A stretch of 64,000 bases of DNA from Daphnia pulex (lineage: Eukaryota; Arthropoda; Branchiopoda; Diplostraca; Daphniidae). Below are positions 10,829 through 21,840 of the stretch, piece by piece. Within the stretch, counting starts at the first letter, position 1. Every line of letters starts with the position of its first letter. The DNA is taken from NCBI RefSeq assembly GCF_021134715.1, contig NC_060025.1, forward strand, positions 62,001 through 126,000, in the 5' to 3' direction. A program made the translations under genes and the position numbers. The notes under the pieces are model-generated. The model was not told the DNA's origin. It made no database searches and worked only from the letters and a program-made list of their open reading frames with translations.

Positions 10829-11022
10829 TTTCACAAATTATTCCTAAATGAAATAATAATTTAAATTCTAGACTGTTGATTAATAAAACAAAAATATTGG
10901 ATGGATAATACTCACGTAATTGAATTCAAAATCTGAAGAATAAAAAGTCCCGAACGAATGAGATGCTGCTGGAGCCAAGTAAATGAGAAGAATGAGTTGC
11001 TGATTGATCGTTCAATTGGCTC

Positions 11023-11030
11023 TTTATATA
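11023..11030 (-). promoter_or_regulatory. TATA box of PAN copy 3
   Basis: TATATAAA on the minus strand lies about 110 bases upstream of the 5' UTR donor at 10915, so the first non-coding exon would run from about 10997 to 10916. Confidence 0.55.
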
Positions 11031-11039
11031 CCACGACGA

Positions 11040-11487
11040 CGATGTTCAATTGCACTTTCAGATTTACTTGTCAAGGTTCTCAACCCATATCGCCCTTGTT
11101 TTTGTGAAAGGGAACTCATATCGAAACTTCGAGTGGGATCAAATGTCACAACGGGATCGATTCCAAATCGGTGACGGTCGGCTCCAACCTTTTTGTTTTT
11201 CTATTTGCAAATATAAACAAGGGCACATTTCAAAAATTCATCAGATAAAAAATTGAAACACATCAGTCTTTATACATAAAATATTTTAGGGACATAACGG
11301 TGACGTATTCAATTCGTCAACTCACGCGGCAACGCCTTCAACTGGTTTCCAGTCACGCAAAAAAGGCAACGGCATTTCCAATTGGCAAAGTATTAAAGAG
11401 AAACTCTTTGCAATTGAGACACGTCACCCATCAAGTACGTTGAGGACATTTGGAATCAACAAGGTAATACGTTTAGAAAACAAGTTT
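11040..11487. other. No gene recognised
   Basis: Sequence between the PAN copy 3 promoter and the stop codon of the next minus-strand gene. It would hold the 3' UTR of that gene; no other feature is seen. Confidence 0.4.
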
Positions 11488-13237
11488 TCAACATAACGTT
11501 TCTTGAAAGGGATTTTCACGCTTATACGGCGTGAAATTCATGCGGTCCGGCCAATATTTCGCATGCCACCAGGAAAAACAAATAAACGAAACATAAACAT
11601 TTACGGTAATGAAAGCTAAACAAACAAAATTCCCTTCTAAATGAATTATCATAAACTATTGTCTCATAGCGCAATGAACCACACCTTGTCGCAGTTGGAT
11701 AGAACGAATAACTTTGTGGCGTGACAGATCGTGATTGACCTGGCCATTCGACATAGCAAAGAATTATTTTATGCAAATTAACGATGGTGTGGGGGTAGCT
11801 GTAAACCCAATGATTTGCGCCCATCATGTACACACTGCCCAAGTAAAAAAATTCCCAAATAAATGTCAATAATGTCCAGAATTTTTATGCCGGTTACCTA
11901 CTCGAAATCGACCACATTGGCATTCATCAGTCGTAATTTGGCCAGCCCAACTTTCCAACCGGTAAGTGAAACTAAATAAAGCTGCGACATGTTTCTACTT
12001 GATTTTAAAAATTGGATGGATAGAAAATTAGAAATGAGGTCCTTACTTGTGTGGTAATGACCGTTTTGGTCGTTTCGTCGGCCAGGGAATGGAAATCTGG
12101 AGGTTACAACAGCGGATACCCCTGGGAAAGCGGCTGTGATTTCTTCCCCAGTGAAGGAGGCTACGACCTTTCTCTGTTCGTGATCTTCGGGAATACGCCG
12201 AACGATCCGTCGATAATCCAAGAGGCACCCACTTTCATCACGACGTTGACAACGACATGAAACAATTCCTTTGCTATCGCAAAAGAAATACCGGATCCAT
12301 ACAAAGCGGAAGGGTCCAAGTATTCAAGGGAGGGGCTACATGCGGATGGATCCCTGGTCGATCGAATTACGACCTCCATTACATTAGAAAATAAGTAGTC
12401 AATATCAAATACACAATAACATTATTAAAGAATAATAAGGCAATTTACTTATATCCAGATGGGAGAGCAGCATGGCCGTCGTACGAAAACCGGGGAACAG
12501 ACGGGGGAGTGAAATTTCGTCCCGCAACGTGAAATGTGCCTGCAATTTCCAGAATGCTGAAGATGTGATGTTGGTCCCAACAAAGAAATGCTGTTGAACA
12601 AATCTGGCAAGAAATACAATGCATTCAGTTATTCATAGAAACGCACACTCAAAAATATAAAATTGTAGCCTAATACCTCAACATTTTAACAAGTATTGCG
12701 TGAAAAAAGAAGTATTCGGTCCGTAGCGATTTCCCGACTACTCGTCTGATGTGCCATGTGGAGACAATGATGACTTCAGCATTTGCAATCTTGATGACAC
12801 ATAAGACAGGTCCAAAATTACCAACAAGGAGTTTGAATTTCCATTTGGCAGCAGACTGGTGGCAATCTACGAAAAAAACAAAATTTAAGGAAGTCAATTA
12901 TCAAATTTAAAAAAAATAAAAGGGATTAACAAGCTGTACAAACACACAAGAACGAACTGATAAGATTTTTTATAACAAAAGACACGAGATGTTCGAGAAT
13001 AAATTACCCGAATGCTGGGGATTTGGTTATCGGCCATATACTTGATGTCATCTGTGGCGCTGCTTCTCTTTCTATTGAAGTACACAGCTGCCCGTCTATA
13101 CACAAACGACAGGAAGGGGCACGTGGGAGTAAAATGTCGAATCAACATGTTCCATCCACCCAAAGTCATCTGTCCCAGCACGTCGTCAATCCTCAATCTT
13201 GGATGAAAGTTACGTTCTGCGGGAAATTCGTTAGTAC
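11488..13237 (-). CDS. Unrecognised protein with C-terminal membrane segment (six exons seen, 5' end not found)
   Basis: Six minus-strand exons join with consistent phases: 13237-13008, 12866-12742, 12603-12449, 11971-11902, 11834-11740 and 11636-11488. All introns have GT and AG ends. The chain includes FHPRLRIDDVLGQMTLGGWN, NSNSLLVILDLSYVSSRLQM, SSLSPHGTSD, QQHFFVGTNITSSAFWKLQ, and VYMMGANHWVYSYPHTIVN. The last exon encodes one hydrophobic segment (FVCLAFITVNVYVSFICFSW) and a 25-residue polar tail ending FQETLC. About 274 residues are seen. The first exon here starts mid-codon, so at least one upstream exon is missing. I do not recognise the family. The layout suggests an extracytoplasmic domain anchored by a C-terminal helix. 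Confidence 0.6.
12051..12390 (+). pseudogene. Broken plus-strand PAN-like gene inside an intron
   Basis: One plus frame (from 12051) reads VVMTVLVVSSAREWKSGGY, then NSGYPWESGCDFFPSEGGY, a PAN-like N-terminus after a hydrophobic leader. A different frame further on reads DNPRGTHFHHDVDNDMKQFL, CYRKRN and GGATCGWIPGRSNY before a stop at about 12390. The two halves are homologous to one PAN domain but lie in different frames, with the shift between about 12150 and 12200. Several expected cysteines are replaced: Tyr, Ser and Gly stand where the QC, C and CTHF cysteines belong. It lies antisense in the intron between exons 12603-12449 and 11971-11902 of the gene above. Read as a dead insert of the PAN family. 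Confidence 0.5.
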
Positions 13238-13358
13238 CTGTAAACGAGAAGAAACAATCAGTTGGTTTACTGAGTTGATCAAAGATTAATTAACCTTCTG
13301 TAGCATTATCTATAATTAAAAAGTCAGTTAGTTGTTTACAACAACCTTAAAAAATATT

Positions 13359-13671
13359 CTAAGCTGAACTGTTGTTTTCGATACACTTTTGTTTCTTTGT
13401 TGGAGGGAATGTTGGGACAGCGATAGGTTTGAGATGTTTCTGCTTTGATGTCGAAATGTAGTGCTCAGTCTTCTGGGAAATGTTCGCCACAAATAAATGT
13501 GTTCTCCCAATTGTGCGTTTTCTTTCTCGTTTTAGACTGCCGAAATCCTCCATTTGCACTAATGGCCCATTTTCCTCTCAAAAGTTCATTTGATGGCAAA
13601 CTGTGATAGCTTAATTTTTCCATCTTGTTATTTGAATTTGTGCATCCAATGATATCACAGGTACGACCCAT
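13359..13671 (-). pseudogene. THAP-domain gene with a frame break
   Basis: The frame from 13671 encodes MGRTCDIIGCTNSNN, LPSNELLRGKWA, and FICGEHFPED before a stop. These are the Cys-x4-Cys, Trp and Cys-x2-His-Phe parts of a THAP C2CH zinc finger, a DNA-binding domain shared with P-element transposases. The continuation EHYISTSKQKHLKPIAVPTF, with the diagnostic AVPTxF-type ending, lies in another frame, so one small indel near 13465 splits the domain. No intron with good splice sites explains the shift. No transposase domain follows within the window. Host THAP gene or P-element relic cannot be separated. Confidence 0.6.
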
Positions 13672-14038
13672 TTTGTACTATTTACGTAGAAAGCAACAAT
13701 TTACAATGCACTTTTAATAATTTGTTGATTATTTATCTTTGGCTTAACAAAGTGGACACACTGTCAAACCAACTGATCAACGACTCAACGAGTGAATTGA
13801 CACTATCGTCTGCTCTGTTGACAAGCCAACGACGCCATCTATAGTCTCCACATTTCCTGATCCAGATCTAAGAGGGAAAATTTTGCAGTATTTGAATCAA
13901 CCTTTTCTAACAAGAAAAGCACAAGAACAAAAGACTTGAGATTTGAACTTTCGTTGTCATTAAAAAAATACAAAAATTAATGCAAAACATTTTTATTCCA
14001 TTTCAAGTTTGAGTTCAAGCAGTTTGAGCAAAAAATTG

Positions 14039-14503
14039 TTACTTCTCAAGTTCCTTTTTCAACATCTCATTTTCGTATTGCAGTTTCAACAACTCCCCGT
14101 TGTAGGCCGCGTCGAGTTTTCTGTAACACAGAAAAAAATTAATGCGTTAATTTTTGTACGTGATTTACAAACTTACTGTTGAAAATTCCGAAAAGACTGC
14201 TGACACTTTTCCTGCAGGCAATTCAGTTGCATTTTCATTTCGTCATGGAACTTTTCATGATGTTGAGCCAATTTTTGTAGCATCTCACTCTCAACAAGTG
14301 ACTTCTTCATCCGCCAGGATTCCCATTCCCTGCAACACAGAAACAAACAAACAAATAAATATTTATAAATCACAAATTAAAAAAAATAATAAAAACTTTG
14401 GTGTTTCTGGTTCCATTCGAGGGGTGACCCATCGCCTTGCTGATGAGGCACTCGGTTCATGTTCATTTTGATTAAACACGAATACTGAATCAGTTTTATC
14501 CAT
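14039..14503 (-). CDS. Small coiled-coil protein, three exons
   Basis: Exons 14503-14397, 14329-14177 and 14120-14039 join in phase and give about 113 aa. The N-terminus MDKTDSVFVFNQNEHEPSAS is polar. The rest, WRMKKSLVESEMLQKLAQH through FRNFQQ and LLKLQYENEMLKKELEK, is a strong heptad-like coiled coil running to the stop at 14039. The first donor (AAGTTTTT) is weak, so exon 1 is the least certain part. A 5' UTR exon with donor ACGGTAAGATT at about 14580 is likely. C-terminal coiled coils like this occur in Myb/SANT-type regulators, but no such domain is seen here. Confidence 0.5.
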
Positions 14504-14639
14504 CTTTCTTAAGAATAATAATGAAAAAAAAAAGATACAATAAATGAAGTAATGAAAATAAAACTTTTGTCAATCTTACCGTTTTAATAAGCAGGCACGA
14601 CCTTTGCACGACTCGATTCAGACACACACTGACAACTTC

Positions 14640-16513
14640 TTTTCGTTTTCAGTCTTCACGTGAAGTGTGAACTGAAAATTGTCAGGCGCACACAAAGGGG
14701 TGGGATGTGGGAAGTCTGGGATTCTTACCCTGAGGTAACAGACAGAAAGGGACATGATAAAAAAATTGAAATAAATTCAGCGTGATGTCTTGTTTTTAAA
14801 GGAGATGTCATTTCCTTTGATATCCAAGGTTATTACTATACCCTACCTTACCCCTTCCAAAGGGCCGTCCATAAATGACGTCACACACGTTTTTCCAACC
14901 CCCAGTTTCTCCCTTTCTGTCACGGCCGGAATGAATCGAAATTCGGTTTGGTGCGGTGCGAGCCCGTGCCGTAGCATTACCGGGGTTGATGTGGTTATCA
15001 TTTTCGTTATAGATGACGTTATTTATTTATGTTTGGCCGTTTACAAAAGCGATCGAACGAAATAACCACTATAATCTGGTCCCAATGGCGTCATGTCATA
15101 CCGCCTTCGGCAACCATTTTATTGGCTTTACAAATTTTCTATTTTTCTTTGACTTTTATCGATCCACACCTTTGCCTTTTGGCTCTTTTCTTTCTCGTCG
15201 ATCGTTTTGGACCCAAACGAACCCTAATAATAGTTAATACTGATCAAAGTGTACCTAGAAACCGGATTTCTGACTGGGTTATTCGTCCTTGATTGATTAC
15301 GTGGAAAATACAACAAGGGCCGAGTTATACCCTCCTCCACCCATTGTGCAATCAAATTCTAAAAACAATTGACAGCGAAAAATAAAAAAAAGTCAAACAA
15401 ATGAATGCACGTGTGAATTTTCGTATGTCTTTAATTTTTCTTTTCCATTTTGCTTTTATGACATTCCTCTTTTCGTTTCCTTCCGATCAGATCGAGGTAT
15501 TGTATAGTTATCATCATATAACACGTGTGTTAGTTAATGGGGGTGGTGGGTGGTGAGTGAGTAGAATAGTGTGTCGTGGGGTTTGGGAAAATGATTTAAA
15601 AAAAAAGAATTGGCGAATGATCAGAGAGACAGGTGGACAGTTATGTGATATGATTATAAAGGTAGTTCCGGGAGTATAAGATCTAGAGCCATTTGAGCGA
15701 GACCGAGTTCAAATTCTTGCCCGTCGTACAATTCGTACATGTATACATATACGAGACGGGCCAGAATAAATTGGAAACAATTAAATTGGGATAAGTATAA
15801 TAGGGAATATGAATAGAGATATTCAATAATTGTATTGTTGTTGTCGGCAGAAATCAGTGACTGGTGATTGAAATCTTTTTTATTTTTCGTTCCGCCATTA
15901 ATGACATGTGGGATCGCAGTGCAGACAATTGGGAGGGGCCAATCATTGAAATAAGACGAGCAGCAGCGGGAACATCAACTTATTAATATTGGAATGTTTG
16001 GAACAAAACTTACACCTTGTAGACAGGTGGAAGTGACAGGGAAAGAAGGCGATTAGAAAATAGCAAATAATCATGTAAGAGAAGAAGCTTTTAGAATCAT
16101 CTTGACGATCGAGTTCATTCCACTTCACGGACCTGTTCTTCTCGAAGTTGAAGTCTCTAGTCACATAATGATGGCAATGGACTTGCGCCTTACTCAGCAT
16201 GTTAAACAAGCAGGTTAACCAGTTGTAAGAAAAATTCGAAACCATTCAATATTGCAGTAGTAACAAAGCATAGAAAATTAAAAGTAACATGAAATCGATT
16301 TAATTCTTCTTTTTCTTTTGAGCAACAATTAAAGGGGAGGAACATTAAAACGTGAGTGTAATTTCATGATTCATCTCTTAATTTAAGGAACGATATTTCT
16401 TTCATCTAACTTTATTAAATTTAAAACATTTTCTTGATTAGTATTATTAATTCAATTTTTTCCCATCTAGCATTTCGTTTCTACAGTGCACATTCTCAAT
16501 GAATCAAAGTTGG
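14640..16513. other. Intergenic; repeat-like motif and one possible exon
   Basis: At about 14862-14885 the motif GGGCCGTCCATAAATGACGT occurs, which I recall from ends of repeats scattered in many invertebrate genomes. At 15664-15770 a minus-strand frame reads ARLVYVYMYELYDGQEFELG, then LAQMALDLILPELPL and a stop, which looks like a last coding exon but lacks a clear acceptor. The 15940-16245 frame has no support. Otherwise nothing recognised. Confidence 0.35.
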
Positions 16514-17278
16514 TTATGATGCGCTGATTGTACTCTCTGCATCCCGCAATAAGGAGTGTTCCTTCGTGTAGAAATTTTCGGCAGTGTAGGGCTCCTCCGC
16601 ATCCATGGACTGGAGCAGCGAGTTGGAGGAACCCTCCGAAATGTCAACTGGAGAAGTCTGTAAAATCATCGGAATAAATGAAAATACAATGCCCCAACAA
16701 AAAAAAACAAACGAAATACAAGATCAAATTACCACGTGATCTGTAGCAACATAACAAATTTCGTGATCTCTGGATTGGCAGACAAAACAACGGTCCATTT
16801 TGTTGTTTTTCCCACGTTTTCCAGGTAGTTCACCTTTAACAAGCGAAGTCACTCCGCCGTAGACAATTGTGGCTAGTGGAGTTACCATGAACGCTGCAAA
16901 CGGCCCTGCAGAAAGAAGGACGCCAGTTCCGGTCATGGCAACGGACGTACGGTTGGCGGCATTAAGAGCTCTCGTTGCTCCATCATCGTCTCCGGCTGTC
17001 AAGTGGATCACGCCCTTCAAATGACCGACTACTGGGATAGCGTCCACTAAATCCCCGACGGTTTGGGTCCCTCCCTTCAAGGCCTTCATGCCAAACTTAG
17101 TCATTCCGTCGTTTTTGGTAAGCAAACCTAGGCCAACGGCAACCCCGCCCACAACGTGTGCCAAACCGGGGCATTGGGTCACAAAATTCTTCTGCGTTTC
17201 TTCGGCTCCAACGGGGTCCTTACAGGCCAGTTGAACTAACGATTTGACTTGCGACAGGACAGGTATCCAGTCTACCAT
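16514..17278 (-). CDS. IPVxSQVKS-repeat protein, two exons (intact copy)
   Basis: Exon 1 (17278-16733) and exon 2 (16657-16514) join in phase for 229 aa. Two related blocks are visible: IPVLSQVKSLVQLACKDPVG at residues 5-24 and IPVVGHLKGVIHLTAGDDDG near residues 90-110. A Gly/Ala-rich hydrophobic part follows (GVLLSAGPFAAFMVTPLATI). Near the end of exon 1 is CFVCQSRDHEIC, a possible metal-binding Cys/His cluster. Exon 2 encodes an acidic Ser-rich tail (TSPVDISEGSSNSLLQSMDA). From memory, similar SQVKS-type proteins occur as uncharacterised families in many invertebrates and fish. Remnants of this gene lie beside three of the hydrolase-like genes in the array. Function unknown. Confidence 0.65.
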
Positions 17279-19319
17279 TCCTGTAGATTCAAAATTCAGA
17301 GTTACAACAGTTATCGATAACTATTTAAGAACACCATCGGAGAGATTTATAATGTCAACTGAGTGGAGGGAGGGAATAGAAAAAAAATGAAATAAAATGT
17401 GCCTTACAAATTTCGTCCGCACATACAAATTAAACCAGAGCTTAACACTTATCTCCTTAATTAACAGTTTTAAAAAATTCATTAAACGGAAGAGGAATTA
17501 AAGAAGCGCTAACCTGATTATAAATAAGCTCATTTTTAAATTAAACAAAGGTAAAACCAATTAGCTTATTCCTTACGGCAATCAAATCGATAACATTTTA
17601 CAGAATGGAATTTCATAGGGAACAAAAATAAAAATAGTAAATCATATTCGCTGTCTTGTTAATAACACTTAAATAATAATTTTAAAAAATTAGTTATCAA
17701 AGACGTCAAGAACTTGCCTAAATATTCCTTACAGTTGCGATGTGCTGTTGATGTTGACCGCATGGAGACTGAGCAAGGCATTACATTCGTTGGGGAACAA
17801 CTTGGCGATGGGCACCAACGTTTTCTGGTCGTTCTACGTCGTATGTATTCCCACAATTGTAGTACGAGGAATTCCGGGGGGTTCATTTTTTTAATAAAAA
17901 GATGATCTGGACGTAGAATCACATCACACCCAAGGGAATGCATACTCGAATACCGCGAATACTTCAGATGACGTGATCCCGTTGTCCCTCACTCTCACTG
18001 AGTGGAGAAATATGAAATATATTAAAAATTAAAAATTAACTTTGATGAACTTGAGTCTGTTACCATCCGGTGTCGTGTCAATGATGGATATCTCTGCAAC
18101 ATTTCATCTTGTTAAAACTGCCGGGCACTGTTGAAGTCGTGGCTGTTGCCGCCGCCTTGGGCCGATACCTCGTTCAGCGCTAGAAGGAAAACGGGCATTG
18201 ATATTTTCATGAACTAAAAGCATCCATGACACTATGGAAGCCAACATAGATATGGAGAGAAACACTTGTCGTAATCGTAATGATCACCTGTGCAACTAAC
18301 AAGCTCTGACTTTATGATCCACTACATCTTTTCTATCGGAAAGCAAAGAAGATTACATGGAAGCAATCTTTTCTAAATTAAATAGCCTAGAGATAAAAGT
18401 TTAAATCAATTTTTCAATCTCTATTCCTGATTAGAGACAACTGTACTTTTTAAATTTATTATGGTCTGAACTTTCCTGTAACTGGCGCATATGTTGGGTT
18501 TCACCACATTTTTTGATGACTTAAACAACACTGTTATTTCTAATAACTTACTTAAAATTCATCAAGAGTCTTAATTACAAATATGATTTTCACGATATTA
18601 ATGATTCCTGTCGCATCGATCAGTTGCACCCGAAATTCGATCTGAAATCGATGATTACTGTACCAATGAGCTATGCCCTTTAATGGGGCCAATTTCGTGA
18701 GTGGTTATGTAGACATGCAATTACCCAAATTGAAAAAGCTGTTTCGCTTTCAGAATAGTCAAGTTACCTGCTGGCTCTGCAAGTCGAACATACCACGACG
18801 ATAAGTTGAAATGAATGATAAGTTGAAATGAACGAACAATCATGTTGGCATCCGCAGCTAAGTAAAAGTTGGTTGTGGCCTTTGCGATATGTAAAAGTCC
18901 AGATTAAAATTGGTAACGAAGAATTCTTTAACCTTAAGATCAATTAATCTTACGTGATGGATGCATTAAACCTTTGAAGGTCGATTCCAAGAATAGCCTG
19001 GCAATAATTCAATAGAGCAGCAACATTGTCAACACTGAAGACGAACTGTGGCCAACTCTGAAAATGAATAATGAGAATCTTAAGGAAAAGGAATTTAAGG
19101 GGGTAAAAAGGGTTTTAAGCGGAGTAATACAAAAGACGGTACATTACGGCACGTTAATATGAACAGGACTTATGACATTTTCCAGAAATATTGCAATTCA
19201 ATTGCCCTAAATTCACCAGGACTTTTATTAGTATAAGTCTCCATTATATTTTGTCATCGATTCATTATTGTGTGTCGCAAAAATTACACAAATTTCCAAA
19301 GATCGTCCGCTATGATAAA
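17279..19319. other. Intergenic; one candidate short secreted peptide
   Basis: AT-rich. The only coding-like element is a minus-strand short frame at 18210-18112. Frames at 17659-17943 have no motif. No duplicates of this stretch were noticed in the array. Confidence 0.4.
18112..18210 (-). CDS. Candidate short secreted peptide or signal exon
   Basis: A 32-codon frame starts MKISMPVFLLALNEVSA, a plausible signal peptide, followed by QGGGNSHDFNSARQF and a stop. GAGGTATCG within it could be a splice donor after codon 14, which would make this the first exon of a longer gene. No upstream promoter or downstream exon was identified. Low-confidence call made on the signal-like N-terminus. Confidence 0.25.
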   Translation of the reverse strand: MKISMPVFLLALNEVSAQGGGNSHDFNSARQF

Positions 19320-20543
19320 CTAATCGACTAAAGTGTCAACGACAAACCGGAAAATGAACTCGGAGATTTCCACAAAGAAAAGGAAGCAACAAAAATCAAT
19401 AATATTGGAACCAAACTTGGCAAAGAATTTTTGAATGCCACCCATTTCTAAATGAAACGCGTCAATTTTCGTGGGATATGAATAGTAAATGTGATACAAC
19501 AAAACTATGATGCAAGGGAAACCGCTCACGAACGCAACTAATTTCGGTAAACGCACAGAAGGGAACAACTTCATCGCCAGATACAACAACACGAAATAAA
19601 TCAAGTGAATAATCCAAGTTAACCCGAATAAATAAAGAAATGAATAATTTAAACAATTGTGAAGCCACGCCAGAAAAAAGATTGTTGGACCCACCATAAA
19701 AACTTTCTTAAAGAAATTCTCCGACATCATTAGGAAACGGGAGCGCTTTTGAAAATCTTTGGCATCGTAATGGACTCGTTAGCCACCTTTGATCCAATAT
19801 TTTTTGACGACATGTTTCTCAAAATTTGGCACGGTAATCTCAAGGCATATCCCACCACCACCCAGAAAAACTATTTGCCAAAATCTAGACCAGAGAGTCT
19901 TTTTGGTATTGTTGCGAGCCTCCACCAAACAGACAAGGCGACTAGGATCGGCCATTTCGATAAGATTGAAACAAATCGTTACGCAACTTTGAGCCTTATG
20001 GTAGAATGGGCAGGTAACGTGGGTCGATTGATTGGTCGTCACCTTACCAATACAATCACGACAGACATCAATGTTACCCCAACCAGGTGTCAAGCAACGC
20101 TTGATGAAGAAGAGTAGATGAGAATAAGGTTTCTTAATTCTCTTGTCGACTATGACGTCGCCAACCAGAGAGTAGCGAGTCCGAGGAAGCTGTCTATGAC
20201 ACAACTGGAAAGGTTTTCTACTCGCTGCTTCCAACGTCACTTCTTCCGGATTTATTTTGTTGTAACGGAGGAACTCTTCATAGACGCAGTTGATGGCGAG
20301 GTTAGTGACGTTGACGATTTCGTGTTGAATGGTGGGTTTCACGGGATTTTCACGACTGCCTTCCGAGATCCAATCTAATTTCTCGTGAAAATGGAGACGG
20401 CCAGTTATCGATGCCTCAGAAATTCGCAATTCTTTGCCTCTGAATGGCCACAAACTGATGTGGTACTTGTCGGTCCGCAGGGCGGCGTGTCCGAACGTGT
20501 TGGCATCTTTGGGTTGCCAAATCAAGACAGTCGGACCGGGCTG
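19320..20543 (-). pseudogene. Divergent permuted-papain-like membrane protein, split by one in-frame stop
   Basis: The frame from about 20543 encodes GPTVLIWQPKDANTFGHAAL, YHISLWPF, then EEFLRYNKINPEEVTLEA, AQSCVTICFNLIEMA and VVKKYWIKGG. It stops at TAA 19781-19779 and continues in the same frame to 19320 with MVGPTIFFLAWLHNCLNYSF and further hydrophobic segments. The His (GHAAL) and Cys (QSC) of the intact family are kept, and the region after the stop matches the C-terminal membrane part. No ATG is found at the expected start: the fragments at 48966 and 53105 have ATGGCGACC where this copy has a diverged sequence after an acceptor-like TTATCCAG. It is either recently dead or depends on readthrough or an unseen first exon. 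Confidence 0.6.
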
Positions 20544-21840
20544 GATAAAAGGAAATAAACAAAATAACTCACTTGGTTAACAATAAAAAGTAATTGATAA
20601 TAATTTAAAAAGAAACTCAAATTACTTACTACAGCGAACATCCCAACTTGATAAATCCGTCCAATTCCGACTTATAAACAAACGTTTACAGTTTCAAATG
20701 GGCCCAACACTGACGATAAAAGATAACGCTCAATCACCTTCAGAAACACCACACGGAACCTAAGCGCAGTTTCATGAAAAATCTTAAGACCAAGATGAAA
20801 ATAAGGGAACGGTGTATCTTCATTTAATTGAGAATGAAATAACACTTACCTGTACGGGAGAAGAAACAATTGATTGCTCACACGTATAGTTTTTTTACAA
20901 AGATTTGCGTCGATGTCCAACGAGAGAATAATCAAAAGTGATGATAGAACCGCAGTCCTAAGATAAAGAACTACTTGCTAAGATAAAATTCAAGACTTGT
21001 TGCCAATCATAAAGTCTTATCACATGTAAAAAATACAATCTTTACCGTCGTAAACATTCATTCAAATATAAGGGACTGGCACATTGAGTGCAGCAAAAGT
21101 AAAAGACTTTACTTGGAATAGAAAAAGGTATCGTGTGTTTTGGCTAACAAAACGAATCGAATCTTGGATCTACTTTGACTTAATATTAACGATCGTCCGT
21201 CAAACATTATCAACTCCAAATGATCGTAGGAATTGAGATGCCCAATTGTTGTTGAATTTGATCAAAACATTTTCCCCTTGCTCTTGCATGACTTGCAAAA
21301 TGAACGAAAATTGTTTATATAAATCTCCGTGCTTGCCCGAAAATTCTAGATGTTAATGACTATAGCAAATCTGACACCAATTTCATACGCACCCGTTTTC
21401 CCGCTGGGTCACCTAATGCAAATAGAAAATTGGTAAGACTCACCGGGTGAAGAATGTCCGATGGATGATTGGGAGCCATCCCATATTCACGACATTTTAA
21501 GAACCCGCCTCACTCTCAAGACAATCTCCGGCGGTGCATCCGGTTTGAACCGGGGACAATCCGATCTGCAGTCGGATGCTTTATTAAAAAAAAAAAATTG
21601 AATGATATGACTCGTCGTCTCATCACTGCTAAAAACTAGTCGCGTCATAATTTAAACTGAGACCTAAACAATAATTTTAAAGCCAAAAAGAATGCCATAC
21701 TGCCTATACATCTCTTCCAGGACAAAAAACACAATTAAAGATGCTGGTCTGGATAGACACGCTAAATGCAGGATTTCATCACATCGATAAACAAATCTTG
21801 AAACATGTCCATTAAGACGGAACTAAACATCCGCTTGTCA
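20544..21840. other. Array intergenic with tRNA-Cys remnant
   Basis: No gene seen at 20550-21300. From about 21340 the sequence resembles the flank after XKR genes (29740-29900 and 52200-52330), ending in a tRNA-Cys remnant at 21533-21580. Confidence 0.5.
21533..21580 (-). pseudogene. tRNA-Cys remnant (anticodon GCA)
   Basis: On the minus strand a 5-bp anticodon stem TCCGA/TCGGA encloses the seven-base loop CTGCAGA, giving anticodon GCA, followed by a T arm with GGTTCAAACC. The acceptor 5' strand and D arm are missing; A-rich sequence takes their place. Two more decayed tRNA-Cys copies lie in the same context at 29953 and 52396, so the tRNA was carried by the array duplications. Confidence 0.6.

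Noticed and set aside
15943-16245. 100-codon minus frame
   Set aside because: No recognisable motif and no splice partner; kept only as background.
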